Positions 42,225 to 51,911 are shown, counted from the stretch's first letter. The stretch: DNA of 64,000 bases from Streptomyces sp. FIT100 (GCF_024584805.1 NZ_CP075715.1:3530026-3594025), one strand, 5' to 3'. A program made the numbers and translations. The notes: generated by a model from the sequence alone, not told the origin.

Positions 42225-42631
42225 CGGCGCAACGCGCCGCCCCAAGGACGTGCCGCGCAGCGGCTCCTTCTTCACGTCCTGAGCCACGCACGACAACAGA
42301 CACCACCCCCTCTTTTTTCCTAAGTAGGGGAACGCTGCGTCACCTGCGTCACACGCGACGGAAACCGGCCTCTGACCTGCCGGAACAGGTGTGACGCAGA
42401 ACCGGTCCGTCTGCGTCATCCTGCGTCACCTGCGTCACGCCGTGACACAGACCGCCACGCCGGTGACGCACACCCATCCCCTCTCCGTCACCGATAACCG
42501 CAGGTCAGAAGCGCGAATGACGCTGGTGACGCGGTGACGCAGAAATCCGAACCTCGGACAGATGCGGGCTCCTGAGAAGCCCCCGAATCCGAGTTCATTC
42601 GCAGGCCCCGCCCTCTCCCGGAGGTCTCAAC
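42225..42631. other. probable replication origin with TGCGTCA iterons
   Basis: No gene is supported here. The heptamer TGCGTCA occurs five times directly (42336, 42345, 42412, 42422, 42431) and three times inverted as TGACGCA (42392, 42464, 42535). An A/T-rich run TCTTTTTTCCTAAGTA lies at 42311-42326. Iterons next to an A/T-rich patch, beside the replication genes, fit an origin where the Prim-Pol/helicase proteins load. Confidence 0.6.
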
Positions 42632-42832
42632 GTGCTGACCGTCGTCGCGAACGACCCCCAAGCCTTCACCGTCCCGGAGGTCATGACCGCTCTGAGGCTC
42701 AGCCGCAGCAAGGTCTACGACCTGATCCGCTCCAAGCAGCTCCCGAGCTACACGTCCGGCCGCGCCCGCCGCATCCCGGTCGACGCCGTACGCCACTACA
42801 TGCAAGACCGACTTGAGGAGAACGCAGCCTGA
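42632..42832 (+). CDS. xis: excisionase / MerR-like helix-turn-helix protein (Xis)
   Basis: The 66-residue protein starts at GTG 42632. It has an excisionase-type winged helix (FTVPEVMTALRLSRSKVYDLIRSKQL, GRARRIPVDAVRHYM). Its stop overlaps the integrase start (TGATG), so the two recombination proteins are coupled. It should bend DNA and direct excision. Confidence 0.9.
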   Translation: MLTVVANDPQAFTVPEVMTALRLSRSKVYDLIRSKQLPSYTSGRARRIPVDAVRHYMQDRLEENAA

Positions 42833-43971
42833 TGGCCTCCCGCAAGAGAAACCCCAACGGCGCTGGCAGCATCTGGCAGCGCAAGGACGGGCGCTTCGAG
42901 GCACGCGTCTACGTCCCGCAGCCCGACGGCACCCGCAAGCGCAAGACCGTGTACGGGAGCACGTGGGAAGAGTGCGATGAGAAGCGGCAAGAGCTGGTAC
43001 GCCGCGACCGCCAGGGCATCCCGACTCCGTCCCGGTCCGCAAAGCTCTCCGAGTGGCTGCCGTACTGGCTGGAGCAGTACGTCCGGCCGAACCGAAAGCG
43101 CACCACGTACGCGAAGTACGAGATGCATGTGCGGCTCTACCTCGTGCCCCTGCTTGGCAGTCGACGGTTGGAGTCGCTCACCACGGCGAACGTCCGGCAG
43201 ATGCTTTCGAAGGTCACCTCACAGGCGTCGGCCGCGACTGCGAAAGAGGCACACCGAGTGCTGCGCACGGCGGTCACGGCTGCCTGCCGCGACGAGCTGA
43301 TCAGTCGCAACGTCGTCCAGTTGGTCCCAGCACCCCGAGTCGAGCCGCGTGAACTGCGCCCCTGGTCACTGGACGAAACTCTGACGTTCCTGGAAGCCGC
43401 ACGGACTGACCCCCTCTACACCGCGTTCGTTCTGGCGGTCGTCCTCGGGCTGCGGCGGGGCGAAGTCCTCGGGGTGCAGTGGAAGGACGTCGATCTTGAC
43501 CGGCGCACCCTCACCGTCCGGACCACGCTGAACCGTGGCGGCAAGGAGTTGTACCTCGACACGACGAAGAACCGGCGCGCGCGGGTGATCCCGATTCCGC
43601 TGATGTGTGTGGCGCCGCTCCGGTGGCAGCGTTTACGGCAGGCCGGCGGCCGCGCGGCGGCCGGAGCGGAGTGGCAGGAGAGTGACCACGTCTTCACGAC
43701 CCGCAGCGGACGACCGATCGAGCCGCGGAACCTCTACCGGTCGTTCCAGCGAATCTCCGAGTCCGCGGGACTGCCCAGGGTGCGGCTGCACGACACCCGC
43801 CATGGATGCGCATCCCTGCTCTTCGCGGCCGGTGTCGCGCCGCGCACGGTGATGGAGATTCTGGGTCACTCGCAGATCGCAGTGACGATGAACGTCTACA
43901 CGCACGTAAGCGACAACCATCGGCGGGAGGCCATGGGTCATATGGACCGCCTGCTCAAACGGCGCCGCTGA
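42832..43971 (+). CDS. int: tyrosine recombinase (site-specific integrase)
   Basis: The 379-residue protein has an N-terminal arm-binding region (GSIWQRKDGRFEARVYV), a SAM-like core-binding domain (WLPYWLEQYVRPNRKRTTYAKYE) and the catalytic domain with R in LGLRRGEVLG, HxxR in LHDTRHGC, H in LGHSQIAVTMN and the nucleophile Tyr in VYTHVSDNHRR. One leucine is a TTA codon (43633-43635). It lies 80 bases from the tRNA-Thr attachment site and inserts the element there. Confidence 0.95.
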   Translation: MASRKRNPNGAGSIWQRKDGRFEARVYVPQPDGTRKRKTVYGSTWEECDEKRQELVRRDRQGIPTPSRSAKLSEWLPYWLEQYVRPNRKRTTYAKYEMHVRLYLVPLLGSRRLESLTTANVRQMLSKVTSQASAATAKEAHRVLRTAVTAACRDELISRNVVQLVPAPRVEPRELRPWSLDETLTFLEAARTDPLYTAFVLAVVLGLRRGEVLGVQWKDVDLDRRTLTVRTTLNRGGKELYLDTTKNRRARVIPIPLMCVAPLRWQRLRQAGGRAAAGAEWQESDHVFTTRSGRPIEPRNLYRSFQRISESAGLPRVRLHDTRHGCASLLFAAGVAPRTVMEILGHSQIAVTMNVYTHVSDNHRREAMGHMDRLLKRRR

Positions 43972-43975
43972 CCGG

Positions 43976-44000
43976 GACTGCCGTCAATCGCTACCGTCAG
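43976..44000. repeat. CCGTCA motifs, possible integrase arm sites (right end)
   Basis: TGCCGTCA (43979) and ACCGTCAG (43993), 14 bases apart, resemble the tandem GTTGCCGTCAG of the left end. Short direct repeats near both ends are usual arm-type binding sites of tyrosine integrases. The assignment is tentative. Confidence 0.4.
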
Positions 44001-44029
44001 CGCCCCCACGATCCAAGATCGTGGGGGCG
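44001..44029. terminator. bidirectional terminator between int and tRNA-Thr
   Basis: A perfect 13-bp stem (44001-44013 with 44017-44029), CAA loop. It can end int on plus and the tRNA transcript on minus, replacing the terminator left behind at 28361. Confidence 0.8.
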
Positions 44030-44048
44030 TTGTCCCTGGTAGATCAAA

Positions 44049-44092
44049 GAGCCCCCTGTCGGGTTCGAACCGACGACCCCCGCTTTACAAGA
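44049..44092. repeat. right attachment site (44-bp repeat within tRNA-Thr)
   Basis: Identical to 28402-28445. Because the 5' half of the tRNA lies to the right, this copy keeps the tRNA gene intact after integration. Confidence 0.95.
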
Positions 44093-44123
44093 GCGGTGCT
44101 CTGGCCAGCTGAGCTAAGGAGGC
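44050..44123 (-). tRNA. tRNA-Thr (anticodon TGT)
   Basis: The minus-strand gene begins GCCTCCTTAGCTCAG and folds into the cloverleaf. The acceptor stem pairs GCCTCCT with AGGGGGC. The anticodon loop is CTTGTAA with TGT read as ACA threonine, the T-arm carries GGTTCGAACC, and the discriminator base is T. CCA is not encoded. Its 3' half is the integration site of the element. Confidence 0.95.
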
Positions 44124-44179
44124 ACTGCGCATGAGTGTAACCGGATCAGCGGTCGTCCCGGTCGAGAATTTCGTGGCCT

Positions 44180-44305
44180 CTGAACTGCTGACAGACGCGA
44201 ACTCGCCAGGTAGCGTCTCGGGGAGTTCACCCCGGTGGACTAGACCCATTCCTTCCTTTACTCGGACCGTCCGGCACGTTCCTGCCGGTGAAGGGACACA
44301 TCACC
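44180..44305 (+). promoter_or_regulatory. structured leader of msiK (candidate msiK RNA motif) with a dre-like box
   Basis: GGTGGACTAGACCCAT (44234-44249) matches the DasR dre consensus at 12 of 16 positions. Downstream, CCGGCA (44271-44276) pairs with TGCCGG (44283-44288), and TCCTTC (44250-44255) can pair with GAAGGG (44290-44295), masking the Shine-Dalgarno. A conserved msiK leader RNA is known in this genus. The structure here fits the idea, but I could not align it to the published motif. Confidence 0.5.
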
Positions 44306-45442
<1,137 letters not shown>

Positions 45443-45471
45443 CACCACTGACGGGCGCATCTGCCTGTACG

Positions 45472-45503
45472 AGCGGCCCTCTCGCTTCGGCGAGAGGGCC
45501 GCT
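45472..45503 (+). terminator. terminator of msiK
   Basis: A 14-bp GC-rich stem (45472-45485 with 45490-45503) with a TTCG loop, followed by TT. It lies 30 bases past the msiK stop. Confidence 0.85.
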
Positions 45504-45644
45504 TTCGCATGTCGACAAATACCCCGGCAGATCGGGCAATTCGCACCCCCGCGTCAACACCCGATTCGAAAAATGCACTCGAACGATCCCCCGCAGGGGT
45601 GACTAAATGTCGCCAAATCACTACTGCCCGCTACGCTCGCCTGC

Positions 45645-46067
45645 GTGACCCACACAGCCCGCCGTATCGGCCGCACTCTCGCCCTCGTCCTGCCCGTCGT
45701 CCTGGTGCTCTCCGGAACTCTCGCGGTCACCAGCGTCCCGTGGGCAGGGCGCTCCTCCGAGTCGCGGATGCTCACCGCGTCCTCGGAAAATGTATCGGCC
45801 CCCGCCAAGTCGCGTGCGCCGCAGGACGTTCTCCGCGACAGGCTGCTCGCCGAGCTCCAGGAGAAGGACCCCGGCGTCGCCCTCACGAGCCTCCAGCGCG
45901 AGGTCGAGGCACGTCCGTCGCTCGCCGGCCACTGCATGGCGATCGCGAAAGCGCTCGGCCGCGCCGCCGTGGCGCACTACGGCCCCACGCGCGCGCAGTC
46001 GTTCTCGCGCCCCGTGTGCGACACCTCGTTCGCGGCGGGCGTGTACCAGCAGGCGCAGGGCAGCTGA
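45645..46067 (+). CDS. exported conserved hypothetical protein
   Basis: The 140-residue protein starts at GTG 45645. A signal segment (TLALVLPVVLVLSGTLAVTSV) is followed by a helical mature part with two conserved Cys (SLAGHCMAIAKALGR, SFSRPVCDTSFAAGVY), probably disulphide-bonded outside the cell. No enzyme motif is seen. It lies between msiK and a nucleotidyltransferase, without obvious partnership. Confidence 0.75.
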   Translation: MTHTARRIGRTLALVLPVVLVLSGTLAVTSVPWAGRSSESRMLTASSENVSAPAKSRAPQDVLRDRLLAELQEKDPGVALTSLQREVEARPSLAGHCMAIAKALGRAAVAHYGPTRAQSFSRPVCDTSFAAGVYQQAQGS

Positions 46068-46211
46068 CCGGCCGGCAGCCGGCCCGCAGGCCCACCGAGC
46101 CGCCGCTGATCGCCACCGAGCCGCCACTGACCGCCGCTGAGCCGCTAACGGGCCGCCACCGAACCGCCGCCGAGCCGCTGACGACGTAAGGGCACCGCAT
46201 ATGGTGCCCTT

Positions 46212-46928
46212 ATGCCTATGTATCCGACACAGGCCGTCGTCCTGGCGGGCGGCCAGGGCTCGCGGCTGCGCCCGTACACCGACGACCGCCCCAAGCCGAT
46301 GGTCGAGATCCCCGGAACGGGGACTCCGATCATCGGCCATCAGCTTTCGTGGCTGGCCGACGAGGGCGTGACCGACGCCGTCGTCTCCTGCGGGCACCTC
46401 GCGGAGGTCCTGCGGGAGTGGCTGGACGGCGCCGATCTGCCGCTGCGCGTGACGACCGTCGTCGAGGCGGAGCCGCTTGGCCGCGGCGGCGGCCTCAAGT
46501 ACGCCGCCAAGAGCCTGCCGCACCCGGACGAGCCCTGGTACGCGACCAACGGCGACATCTGGACGCGCTTCTCGCTGCGCGAGATGGCGGCCTTCCACGC
46601 GGAACGGGACGCCACCGCGACGCTCGCCCTGGCCCGTCCGCGCATTCCGTGGGGCGCCGTGGAGACGGACGAGTTCGGCCACGTTCTGGACTTCATCGAG
46701 TCTCCGCCGTCGCCGTATCTCATCAACGCTGGTGTGTACGTCTTCTCCGCGGCCTTCACGGAACTGCTGCCGGACCGGGGCGACCATGAGCGGACGACGT
46801 TCCCGCGGCTGGCGCGTGAGCGGGCGCTGGCGGGGTTCCCGCTGCCGCAGGGAGCGTACTGGCGGGCCATCGACACCGCGAAGGATCTGACGGAGGCTGC
46901 CAAGGAGCTTGCGGCGCACACCCGTTGA
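46212..46928 (+). CDS. sugar-phosphate nucleotidyltransferase family protein
   Basis: The 238-residue protein has the NTP-transferase signature AVVLAGGQGSRLRPYTDDRPKPM, the GGGLKYAAKSL segment and the metal-binding ATNGDIWTRFSL. The family activates a sugar 1-phosphate with NTP; length fits mannose-1-phosphate guanylyltransferase-like or related short forms without a C-terminal hexapeptide domain. Substrate is unknown. ATG 46212 is well placed after an AT-rich short leader. Confidence 0.87.
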   Translation: MPMYPTQAVVLAGGQGSRLRPYTDDRPKPMVEIPGTGTPIIGHQLSWLADEGVTDAVVSCGHLAEVLREWLDGADLPLRVTTVVEAEPLGRGGGLKYAAKSLPHPDEPWYATNGDIWTRFSLREMAAFHAERDATATLALARPRIPWGAVETDEFGHVLDFIESPPSPYLINAGVYVFSAAFTELLPDRGDHERTTFPRLARERALAGFPLPQGAYWRAIDTAKDLTEAAKELAAHTR

Positions 46929-46945
46929 GGAGGCGCCCGGACGCA

Positions 46946-47010
46946 CGCGGAGGGCACACGGAGGGCGCGCGGAAGGCACACGGAAAGCACGCGGAAGGCA
47001 CGCGGAGGGG
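46946..47010. repeat. six 11-bp tandem repeats
   Basis: Units of the form C(G/A)CGGA(A/G)(G/A)GC(A/G) follow one another six times directly after the nucleotidyltransferase stop. They merge into a terminator. They seem to be non-coding. Confidence 0.75.
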
Positions 47011-47040
47011 CGGTCACCGATGATGCCGGTGACCGCCCCT
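47006..47040. terminator. bidirectional terminator between convergent genes
   Basis: AGGGGCGGTCACC (47006-47018) pairs with GGTGACCGCCCCT (47028-47040), a 13-bp stem with a 9-base loop. It serves both the nucleotidyltransferase and the DoxX-type gene. Confidence 0.85.
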
Positions 47041-47064
47041 CCGTACGTCCGGGACCCGGACGGC

Positions 47065-48741
47065 TCAGCCCAGGAGGCCGCCGATCGGATTGCGGTTCCC
47101 CCCTCCGGAACCGCCGGAGCTTCCGGAGCCGCCGCTGCCCCCGGAGCCGCCGCCGTCGTCCGATCCGCCGGTGCTGCCTCCGGAGTCGCCGCCACCGCCC
47201 GTGGTGCCGGCTCCGCCCGTCGTGGAGGGACCCGAGCTGCCGGACGGCGGCGGGACCGGCTGCGACTGCTCCGGAGACTGGCCGCCTCCCGCACCCTGGG
47301 ACTGGCTGGGGCTGCCGGCCTCGCCGACGCGGCCGGTCTCGCGGACCGTCTCGGACGGTTCGGCCTGCTCGGCGGCGGGGCTGCTCGACTCGCTCCGTGA
47401 GGGCTCGGACGACTGCTGCCGCGCCTCGCGGGACGGGCTGCGCTCGCCCGACTCCTGCGGCAGCGGAGAGCCGGGAAGGTGGTTGGTCGGGTCGACGTTC
47501 GGCCCCGGCACGGTCACCAGCTCCGTGGAGCGCACCGCTCCGCCGAGGATCGAGCCGGTGAGCAGCGTCAGGCCGACGACCACCGCGGCGAGCATCCCGC
47601 CCCGCCGCAGCACCCGGCGGCGCAGCTCCCACAGTTCGGAGCGCGGGCCGAGCGTGCGCCATGCCTCGCCGGCGAGGCGCCCGTCGAGCGAGTAGACCGG
47701 GGCGCCGGCGATGACCAGGGGGGACCAGGCCGCGAGGTAGATGATGTCGGGGGCGTCGTAGACCGGCAGGGTGTGCCAGCTCACGGTCATGATCAGCACG
47801 GCGGAGAGCAGCACGCCGACGACGGCCGCGACCCGCTGCCAGAGGCCGAGGACGGTCAGCACGCCGACGACGACCTGGAGGAACGCGACGGTGAGCCCGG
47901 CGCCCACCGGGTGCTGGAGCGCGAAGTCGCGCAGCGGTTCGGCGAGCGTCCAGGGGTCAAGCGAGGTGAGCCACTTGACCATGGAGCCGCGCTCGCCGCC
48001 GTCGAAGTAGACGGGGTCGCAGAGCTTGCCCATGCCGGCGTAGACGGAGATGAGGCCGAGGAAGACGCGCAGCGGGAGGAGCACGACGCCGAGGTTCATC
48101 CGGCGGCCGGGGTAGTAGGCGTGCCGTACGCCGTTGCCGGTGTCGGCGGACTGGGACGAGGGGCGGAAGTCCGGCTCCTCGTCGGCCTCCTGCCCGTACG
48201 GCTCGTACGCGTCGTACGCGCCCTCCGCCTGCCGCATCGACGGCAGCAGCGGGGCCCGGTGCCGGGCGGTGGGCGTGGGCACGGTGTCGTCGATGCGCGG
48301 AAGGACCCGCGTCGCACCGCCGTCGAAGCCGTCGGCGAAGCCGCCTTCACCGAGGCCGTCGCCGAAGCCCTCGCCGAAGGCCCCGTCGGCGTGCGGACCC
48401 GCGTGGCGCCCGCCTGCGTGACGCCCCCCGGTGCGGGTGACCGCTCCGGAGCCGCGCACGGCCTGGAGCAGTCCGGTCGCCCCGGGATCGCCCGGAGCGG
48501 ACCTCCCGCTCCATACGACGGGTGCGCGTCGGCGCGTCGCCGCACCGGCGCCGCTCATCGCGGGGATCCTGACGGTGTCCGTCATGGCGTGCGCGGTGAG
48601 CGTGGTCTGGCTCGGGCCGAGCTTCACCCGGAAGCTGGCGTGGTTCACGATGACCTGCGCGGGATCGCAGTTCACCTTCGTCATGCTCAGAGGCGACTGC
48701 TCGTCGAACCCGGGCCGGGGCGTTCTGGTGTCCACACTCAT
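47065..48741 (-). CDS. DoxX-family membrane protein with disordered tails
   Basis: The 558-residue protein has a long polar N-terminus (about 210 residues, Gly/Asp-rich), a DoxX-type four-helix membrane domain (about 215-360: GVVLLPLRVFLGLISVYAGMGKLCDPVYF, VGVLTVLGLWQRVAAVVG, DIIYLAAWSPLVIAG), a further helix near 395 (AAVVVGLTLLTGSILG) and a Ser/Gly/Glu-rich outer tail. DoxX proteins are linked to redox or oxidative stress. The tails are unusual for the family. It is convergent with the nucleotidyltransferase gene. Confidence 0.85.
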   Translation of the reverse strand: MSVDTRTPRPGFDEQSPLSMTKVNCDPAQVIVNHASFRVKLGPSQTTLTAHAMTDTVRIPAMSGAGAATRRRAPVVWSGRSAPGDPGATGLLQAVRGSGAVTRTGGRHAGGRHAGPHADGAFGEGFGDGLGEGGFADGFDGGATRVLPRIDDTVPTPTARHRAPLLPSMRQAEGAYDAYEPYGQEADEEPDFRPSSQSADTGNGVRHAYYPGRRMNLGVVLLPLRVFLGLISVYAGMGKLCDPVYFDGGERGSMVKWLTSLDPWTLAEPLRDFALQHPVGAGLTVAFLQVVVGVLTVLGLWQRVAAVVGVLLSAVLIMTVSWHTLPVYDAPDIIYLAAWSPLVIAGAPVYSLDGRLAGEAWRTLGPRSELWELRRRVLRRGGMLAAVVVGLTLLTGSILGGAVRSTELVTVPGPNVDPTNHLPGSPLPQESGERSPSREARQQSSEPSRSESSSPAAEQAEPSETVRETGRVGEAGSPSQSQGAGGGQSPEQSQPVPPPSGSSGPSTTGGAGTTGGGGDSGGSTGGSDDGGGSGGSGGSGSSGGSGGGNRNPIGGLLG

Positions 48742-48922
48742 CTAACCGAGTGACCTGTCTTTAGGACACTGCCTTGACGACCGCGAAATGTCCGAGACCC
48801 GTCAAGATCGTTACGCGCCCGGGCGGCGGCCGCCGGCCCCGCCCGGTCAGGTCTCAGTCAGGCCCCGGTCAAGACCCGGTCCGGTCCCGGTCAGGGCTCC
48901 CGTCAGGTCCTCTCAGGCCCGC

Positions 48923-49873
48923 TCAGGCCCGGCGGCGCGCCGCCTCGTACAGCACCACGCCCGCCGCCACGCCCGCGTTCAGCGACTCCGCCCCGCCCGG
49001 CATCGGGATGCGGACACGGAAGTCGCATGTCTCGCCGACCAGTCGCGACAGGCCCTTGCCCTCGCTGCCGACGACGATGACGACCGGGCCGTCGAGGGCT
49101 TCGAGCTCGCCGACCTCGGTCTCGCCGTCGGCGGCGAGGCCGACGACGGTGATGCCGGCCTTCTGGTACGCCTCAAGGGCGCGGGTCAGGTTGGTGGCGC
49201 GGGCCACCGGCGTGCGGGCGGCGGTGCCGGCCGAGGTCTTCCAGGCGCCGGCTGTCATGCCCGCGGCGCGCCGCTCGGGCACGACCACGCCGTGGCCGCC
49301 GAAGGCCGCGACGGAGCGGACGACCGCGCCGAGGTTGCGCGGGTCGGTGACACCGTCGAGGGCGACGATCAGCGGGTCCTCGCCGTCGTCGAAGGCGGCG
49401 GCCGCGAGGTCCTCGGGGTGCGCGTACTCGTACGGCGGGACCTGGAGGACGAGGCCCTGGTGGTTGAGGCCGTTGGTCATCCGGTCCAGCTCGGCCCGCG
49501 GCGCCTCCATCAGGTGGATGTTGCCGCGCTGACCGGCGAGCTGGAGCGCCTCGCGCACCCGCTCGTCGTTGTCGATGAACTGCTGGACGTACAGCATCGT
49601 CGCGGGCACCCCGTCGCGCAGCGCCTCGAAGACGGGGTTGCGGCCGACGACCATCTCCGAGGAGCCCTTGCCGCCGCGCCGGGCCACGGGGCGCCGTGCG
49701 GCCTGCTTGGCCCTGGCGTTGGCGACGCGGTTCTTCACATGGCCCTTGCGGGCCGAGGCGGGCGGGGTCGGGCCCTTGCCCTCGAGGCCGCGGCGCCGCT
49801 TGCCACCGCTGCCGACCGTCGCGCCCTTCTTGTTGGACGTGCGGCGGTTCCTGCGCTGGCTGTTCCCGGCCAT
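48923..49873 (-). CDS. rlmB: 23S rRNA (guanosine-2'-O)-methyltransferase RlmB
   Basis: The 316-residue SPOUT enzyme has a basic N-terminal tail ([17 protein letters not shown]) and the substrate-binding domain with the start [11 protein letters not shown]. The knot motifs are [25 protein letters not shown] and [15 protein letters not shown]. It methylates the 2'-OH of a conserved guanosine of 23S rRNA. It follows cysS on the same strand, 118 bases away. Confidence 0.93.
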   Translation of the reverse strand: MAGNSQRRNRRTSNKKGATVGSGGKRRRGLEGKGPTPPASARKGHVKNRVANARAKQAARRPVARRGGKGSSEMVVGRNPVFEALRDGVPATMLYVQQFIDNDERVREALQLAGQRGNIHLMEAPRAELDRMTNGLNHQGLVLQVPPYEYAHPEDLAAAAFDDGEDPLIVALDGVTDPRNLGAVVRSVAAFGGHGVVVPERRAAGMTAGAWKTSAGTAARTPVARATNLTRALEAYQKAGITVVGLAADGETEVGELEALDGPVVIVVGSEGKGLSRLVGETCDFRVRIPMPGGAESLNAGVAAGVVLYEAARRRA

Positions 49874-49991
49874 GACTACCTGTTTCCCTGGATCTTCACA
49901 GTCTGCGAATGCGTGTGCGTGTGCGTGCGTACGTCACTGCGTACGTAAGAAAGTGTGCCGCCCAGCACGCCGGGCGGCACAATGTCGCGGG

Positions 49992-51407
49992 TCAGCGGGG
50001 TCCCAGCGTCCAGCGTGGCCCGTCGGGACTGTCCTCGATGACGAGCCCGGACTGGTTGAGCTGGTCGCGGATCGCGTCCGCCGTGCCCCAGTCCTTGCGC
50101 GCCCGCGCGGCCTCGCGCTGCTGGAGCACCAGCCGCACGAGCGTGTCGACGACGCCGTGCACGCTCTTGTTGAACACAGCCTCGCCGCGGTCGGCCTCAC
50201 CCGCCCAGTGCGGGTCGAGCGGGTCGAGCCCGAGGACGCCGAGCATGGCCCGTACCTCCGCGAGGCGGGCCACCGCCGCTTCCTTGTCGTCGGCGGCCAG
50301 TGCGCTGTTGCCCTGGCGGACCGCGGTGTGGACGATCGCGAGCGCCTGCGGGACACCGAGGTCGTCGTCCATCGCCTCGGCGAAGGCGGGCGGCACCTCG
50401 GTGGCGGGAGCGACCGCCTTCCCTGCCTTCTCGGTGACTCGCTGGACGAAGCCCTCGATGCGCGCGAACGCCGACTCGGCCTCGCGCAGGGCCTCCTCGC
50501 TGTACTCGATCATGGATCGGTAGTGCGGGGTGCCCAGGTAGTAGCGGAGCACGATCGGCCGCCAGTGCTTGACCATCTCGCTCACGAGGACCGAGTTGCC
50601 GAGCGACTTCGACATCTTCTCGCCGCTCATCGTCACCCAGGCGTTGTGCACCCAGTACGAGGCGAAGTCGTCGCCGAACGCCTTGGCCTGCGCGATCTCG
50701 TTCTCGTGGTGGGGGAAGACCAGGTCGAGCCCGCCGCCGTGGATGTCGAAGGCGGAGCCCAGGTACTTGTGGGCCATGGCGGAGCACTCCAGGTGCCAGC
50801 CCGGACGGCCCCGCCCCCACGGTGTCTCCCACGAGGGCTCCCCGGGCTTCTCCGCCTTCCACATGGCGAAGTCCCGCTGGTCGCGCTTGCCGGTCTCGCC
50901 CTCGCCCGACGGCTGGCGCAGATCGTCCAGGTCCTGGTTGGAGAGCTCCAGATAGCCGGGGAAGGAGCGCACGTCGAAGTAGACGTTGCCGTCGGCCTCG
51001 TAGGCGTGGCCGCGCTCGATCAGGCCGCGCATCATCTCGACCATCTCGGTGATGTGGCCGGTGGCGCGCGGCTCGTAGGTCGGGGCCAGGCAGCCGAGCA
51101 CGTCGTACCCGGCGTTGAACGCCCGCTCGTTGTCGTACCCGATGGCCCACCAGGGGCGGCCCTGGAGCTCCGCCTTGGCGATGATCTTGTCGTCGATGTC
51201 CGTCACGTTCCGCACGAACGTGACCTCGTAGCCGCGGTACTCGAACCAGCGGCGCATGATGTCGAAGTTGAGCCCGGACCTGATGTGCCCGATGTGCGGG
51301 GCGGACTGCACGGTCGCGCCACACAGGTAGATCGAGACACAGCCCGGCGTGAGCGGGACGAAGTCACGGATCTGCCGGGCGCTGGTGTCGTACAGCCGAA
51401 TAGTCAC
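49992..51407 (-). CDS. cysS: cysteinyl-tRNA synthetase
   Basis: The 471-residue class-I synthetase has the zinc ligand Cys in YLCGATVQ, HIGH as PHIGHIRSG, the WFEYRGY region, the second zinc Cys in WHLECSAM and KMSKS as GEKMSKSLGNS. It loads cysteine on tRNA-Cys. GTG 51407 and the preceding GTG 51410 are equally possible. Neighbours ispF, ispD and carD are in the usual actinomycete order. Confidence 0.95.
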   Translation of the reverse strand: MTIRLYDTSARQIRDFVPLTPGCVSIYLCGATVQSAPHIGHIRSGLNFDIMRRWFEYRGYEVTFVRNVTDIDDKIIAKAELQGRPWWAIGYDNERAFNAGYDVLGCLAPTYEPRATGHITEMVEMMRGLIERGHAYEADGNVYFDVRSFPGYLELSNQDLDDLRQPSGEGETGKRDQRDFAMWKAEKPGEPSWETPWGRGRPGWHLECSAMAHKYLGSAFDIHGGGLDLVFPHHENEIAQAKAFGDDFASYWVHNAWVTMSGEKMSKSLGNSVLVSEMVKHWRPIVLRYYLGTPHYRSMIEYSEEALREAESAFARIEGFVQRVTEKAGKAVAPATEVPPAFAEAMDDDLGVPQALAIVHTAVRQGNSALAADDKEAAVARLAEVRAMLGVLGLDPLDPHWAGEADRGEAVFNKSVHGVVDTLVRLVLQQREAARARKDWGTADAIRDQLNQSGLVIEDSPDGPRWTLGPR

Positions 51408-51436
51408 CACTCAAGAGTAGTGGCCCGGCACCAGTG

Positions 51437-51462
51437 CCCCGCGCCCCTTTGGGGGCGCGGGG
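51437..51462. terminator. hairpin terminator between the F420 enzyme gene and cysS
   Basis: CCCCGCGCCCC (51437-51447) pairs with GGGGCGCGGGG (51452-51462), TTTG loop. It ends the upstream transcript on the minus strand. Confidence 0.75.
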
Positions 51463-51503
51463 ACCGGATTGTGACCGGCGGGGCCGGCCGGGTGTCGGCC
51501 GCG

Positions 51504-51911
51504 TTACGCGAGCGCGCCCACGACCTTCCGCGGAGTGATCCGGACGACGACGCGCGGGGCGTCCTTGCCGGCCTCCGGGTTGAAGTCGGCGTAGTGCTTG
51601 CCGGTGTACTTCATCGACAGTTCGTCGATGAGCTCCTGGCCGCCCTCGCTCGTGAGGTCGGCGGTGCCGCGGATCTCCGCGTACGTGTACGGCTCGTCGA
51701 AGGGCTGCACGACGACGGTCACACGCGGGTCCCGGCGGAGGTTCTTCTCCTTGCGGCGCCCGACGGTGGTCGAGATGAGCAGGTCGTCGCCGTCTCGCTT
51801 CACCCAGACGGGAGACACCTGGGGGCTCCCGTCCGGCTGGATGGTGGCGAGGTTCACGAAGACGGGGCCGTCGAGCAGTTCCTTGAGCTTGTCGCTGAGC
51901 GGGGCGGTCAC
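51504..51911 (-). CDS. PPOX-class F420-dependent oxidoreductase-like protein
   Basis: A 135-residue split-barrel protein starts at GTG 51911 with AGGAGG eight bases upstream; a longer frame to 51950 has no such site. Typical segments are FVNLATIQPDGSPQVSPVWV, RRKEKNLRRDPRVTVVV and YAEIRGTADL. Members bind F420 or FMN and reduce small molecules. No partner is obvious. Confidence 0.87.
   Translation of the reverse strand: MTAPLSDKLKELLDGPVFVNLATIQPDGSPQVSPVWVKRDGDDLLISTTVGRRKEKNLRRDPRVTVVVQPFDEPYTYAEIRGTADLTSEGGQELIDELSMKYTGKHYADFNPEAGKDAPRVVVRITPRKVVGALA

Larger units (their letters stand above)
28402..44092. mobile_element. integrative and conjugative element (AICE type) in tRNA-Thr
   Basis: The 15.7-kb element is bounded by 44-bp direct repeats and carries a tyrosine integrase and excisionase next to the intact tRNA. 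It also has a primase-polymerase plus AAA+ helicase, an iteron-like origin, one FtsK/TraB-like DNA translocase with clt-like repeats, a DUF2637 spread-type membrane protein, small plasmid-type proteins, a GntR regulator and an XRE-TPR regulator. This is the minimal set of actinomycete elements that transfer double-stranded DNA with one translocase. No relaxase, type IV secretion or phage structural genes are present. The cargo is a low-GC two-gene unit at the left end. All key genes look intact, so the element may still be active. Confidence 0.93.

Noticed and set aside
28402..44092. Element considered as a prophage
   Set aside because: No capsid, portal, terminase, tail or lysis genes; a TraB/FtsK translocase and a Prim-Pol replication module point to an AICE.
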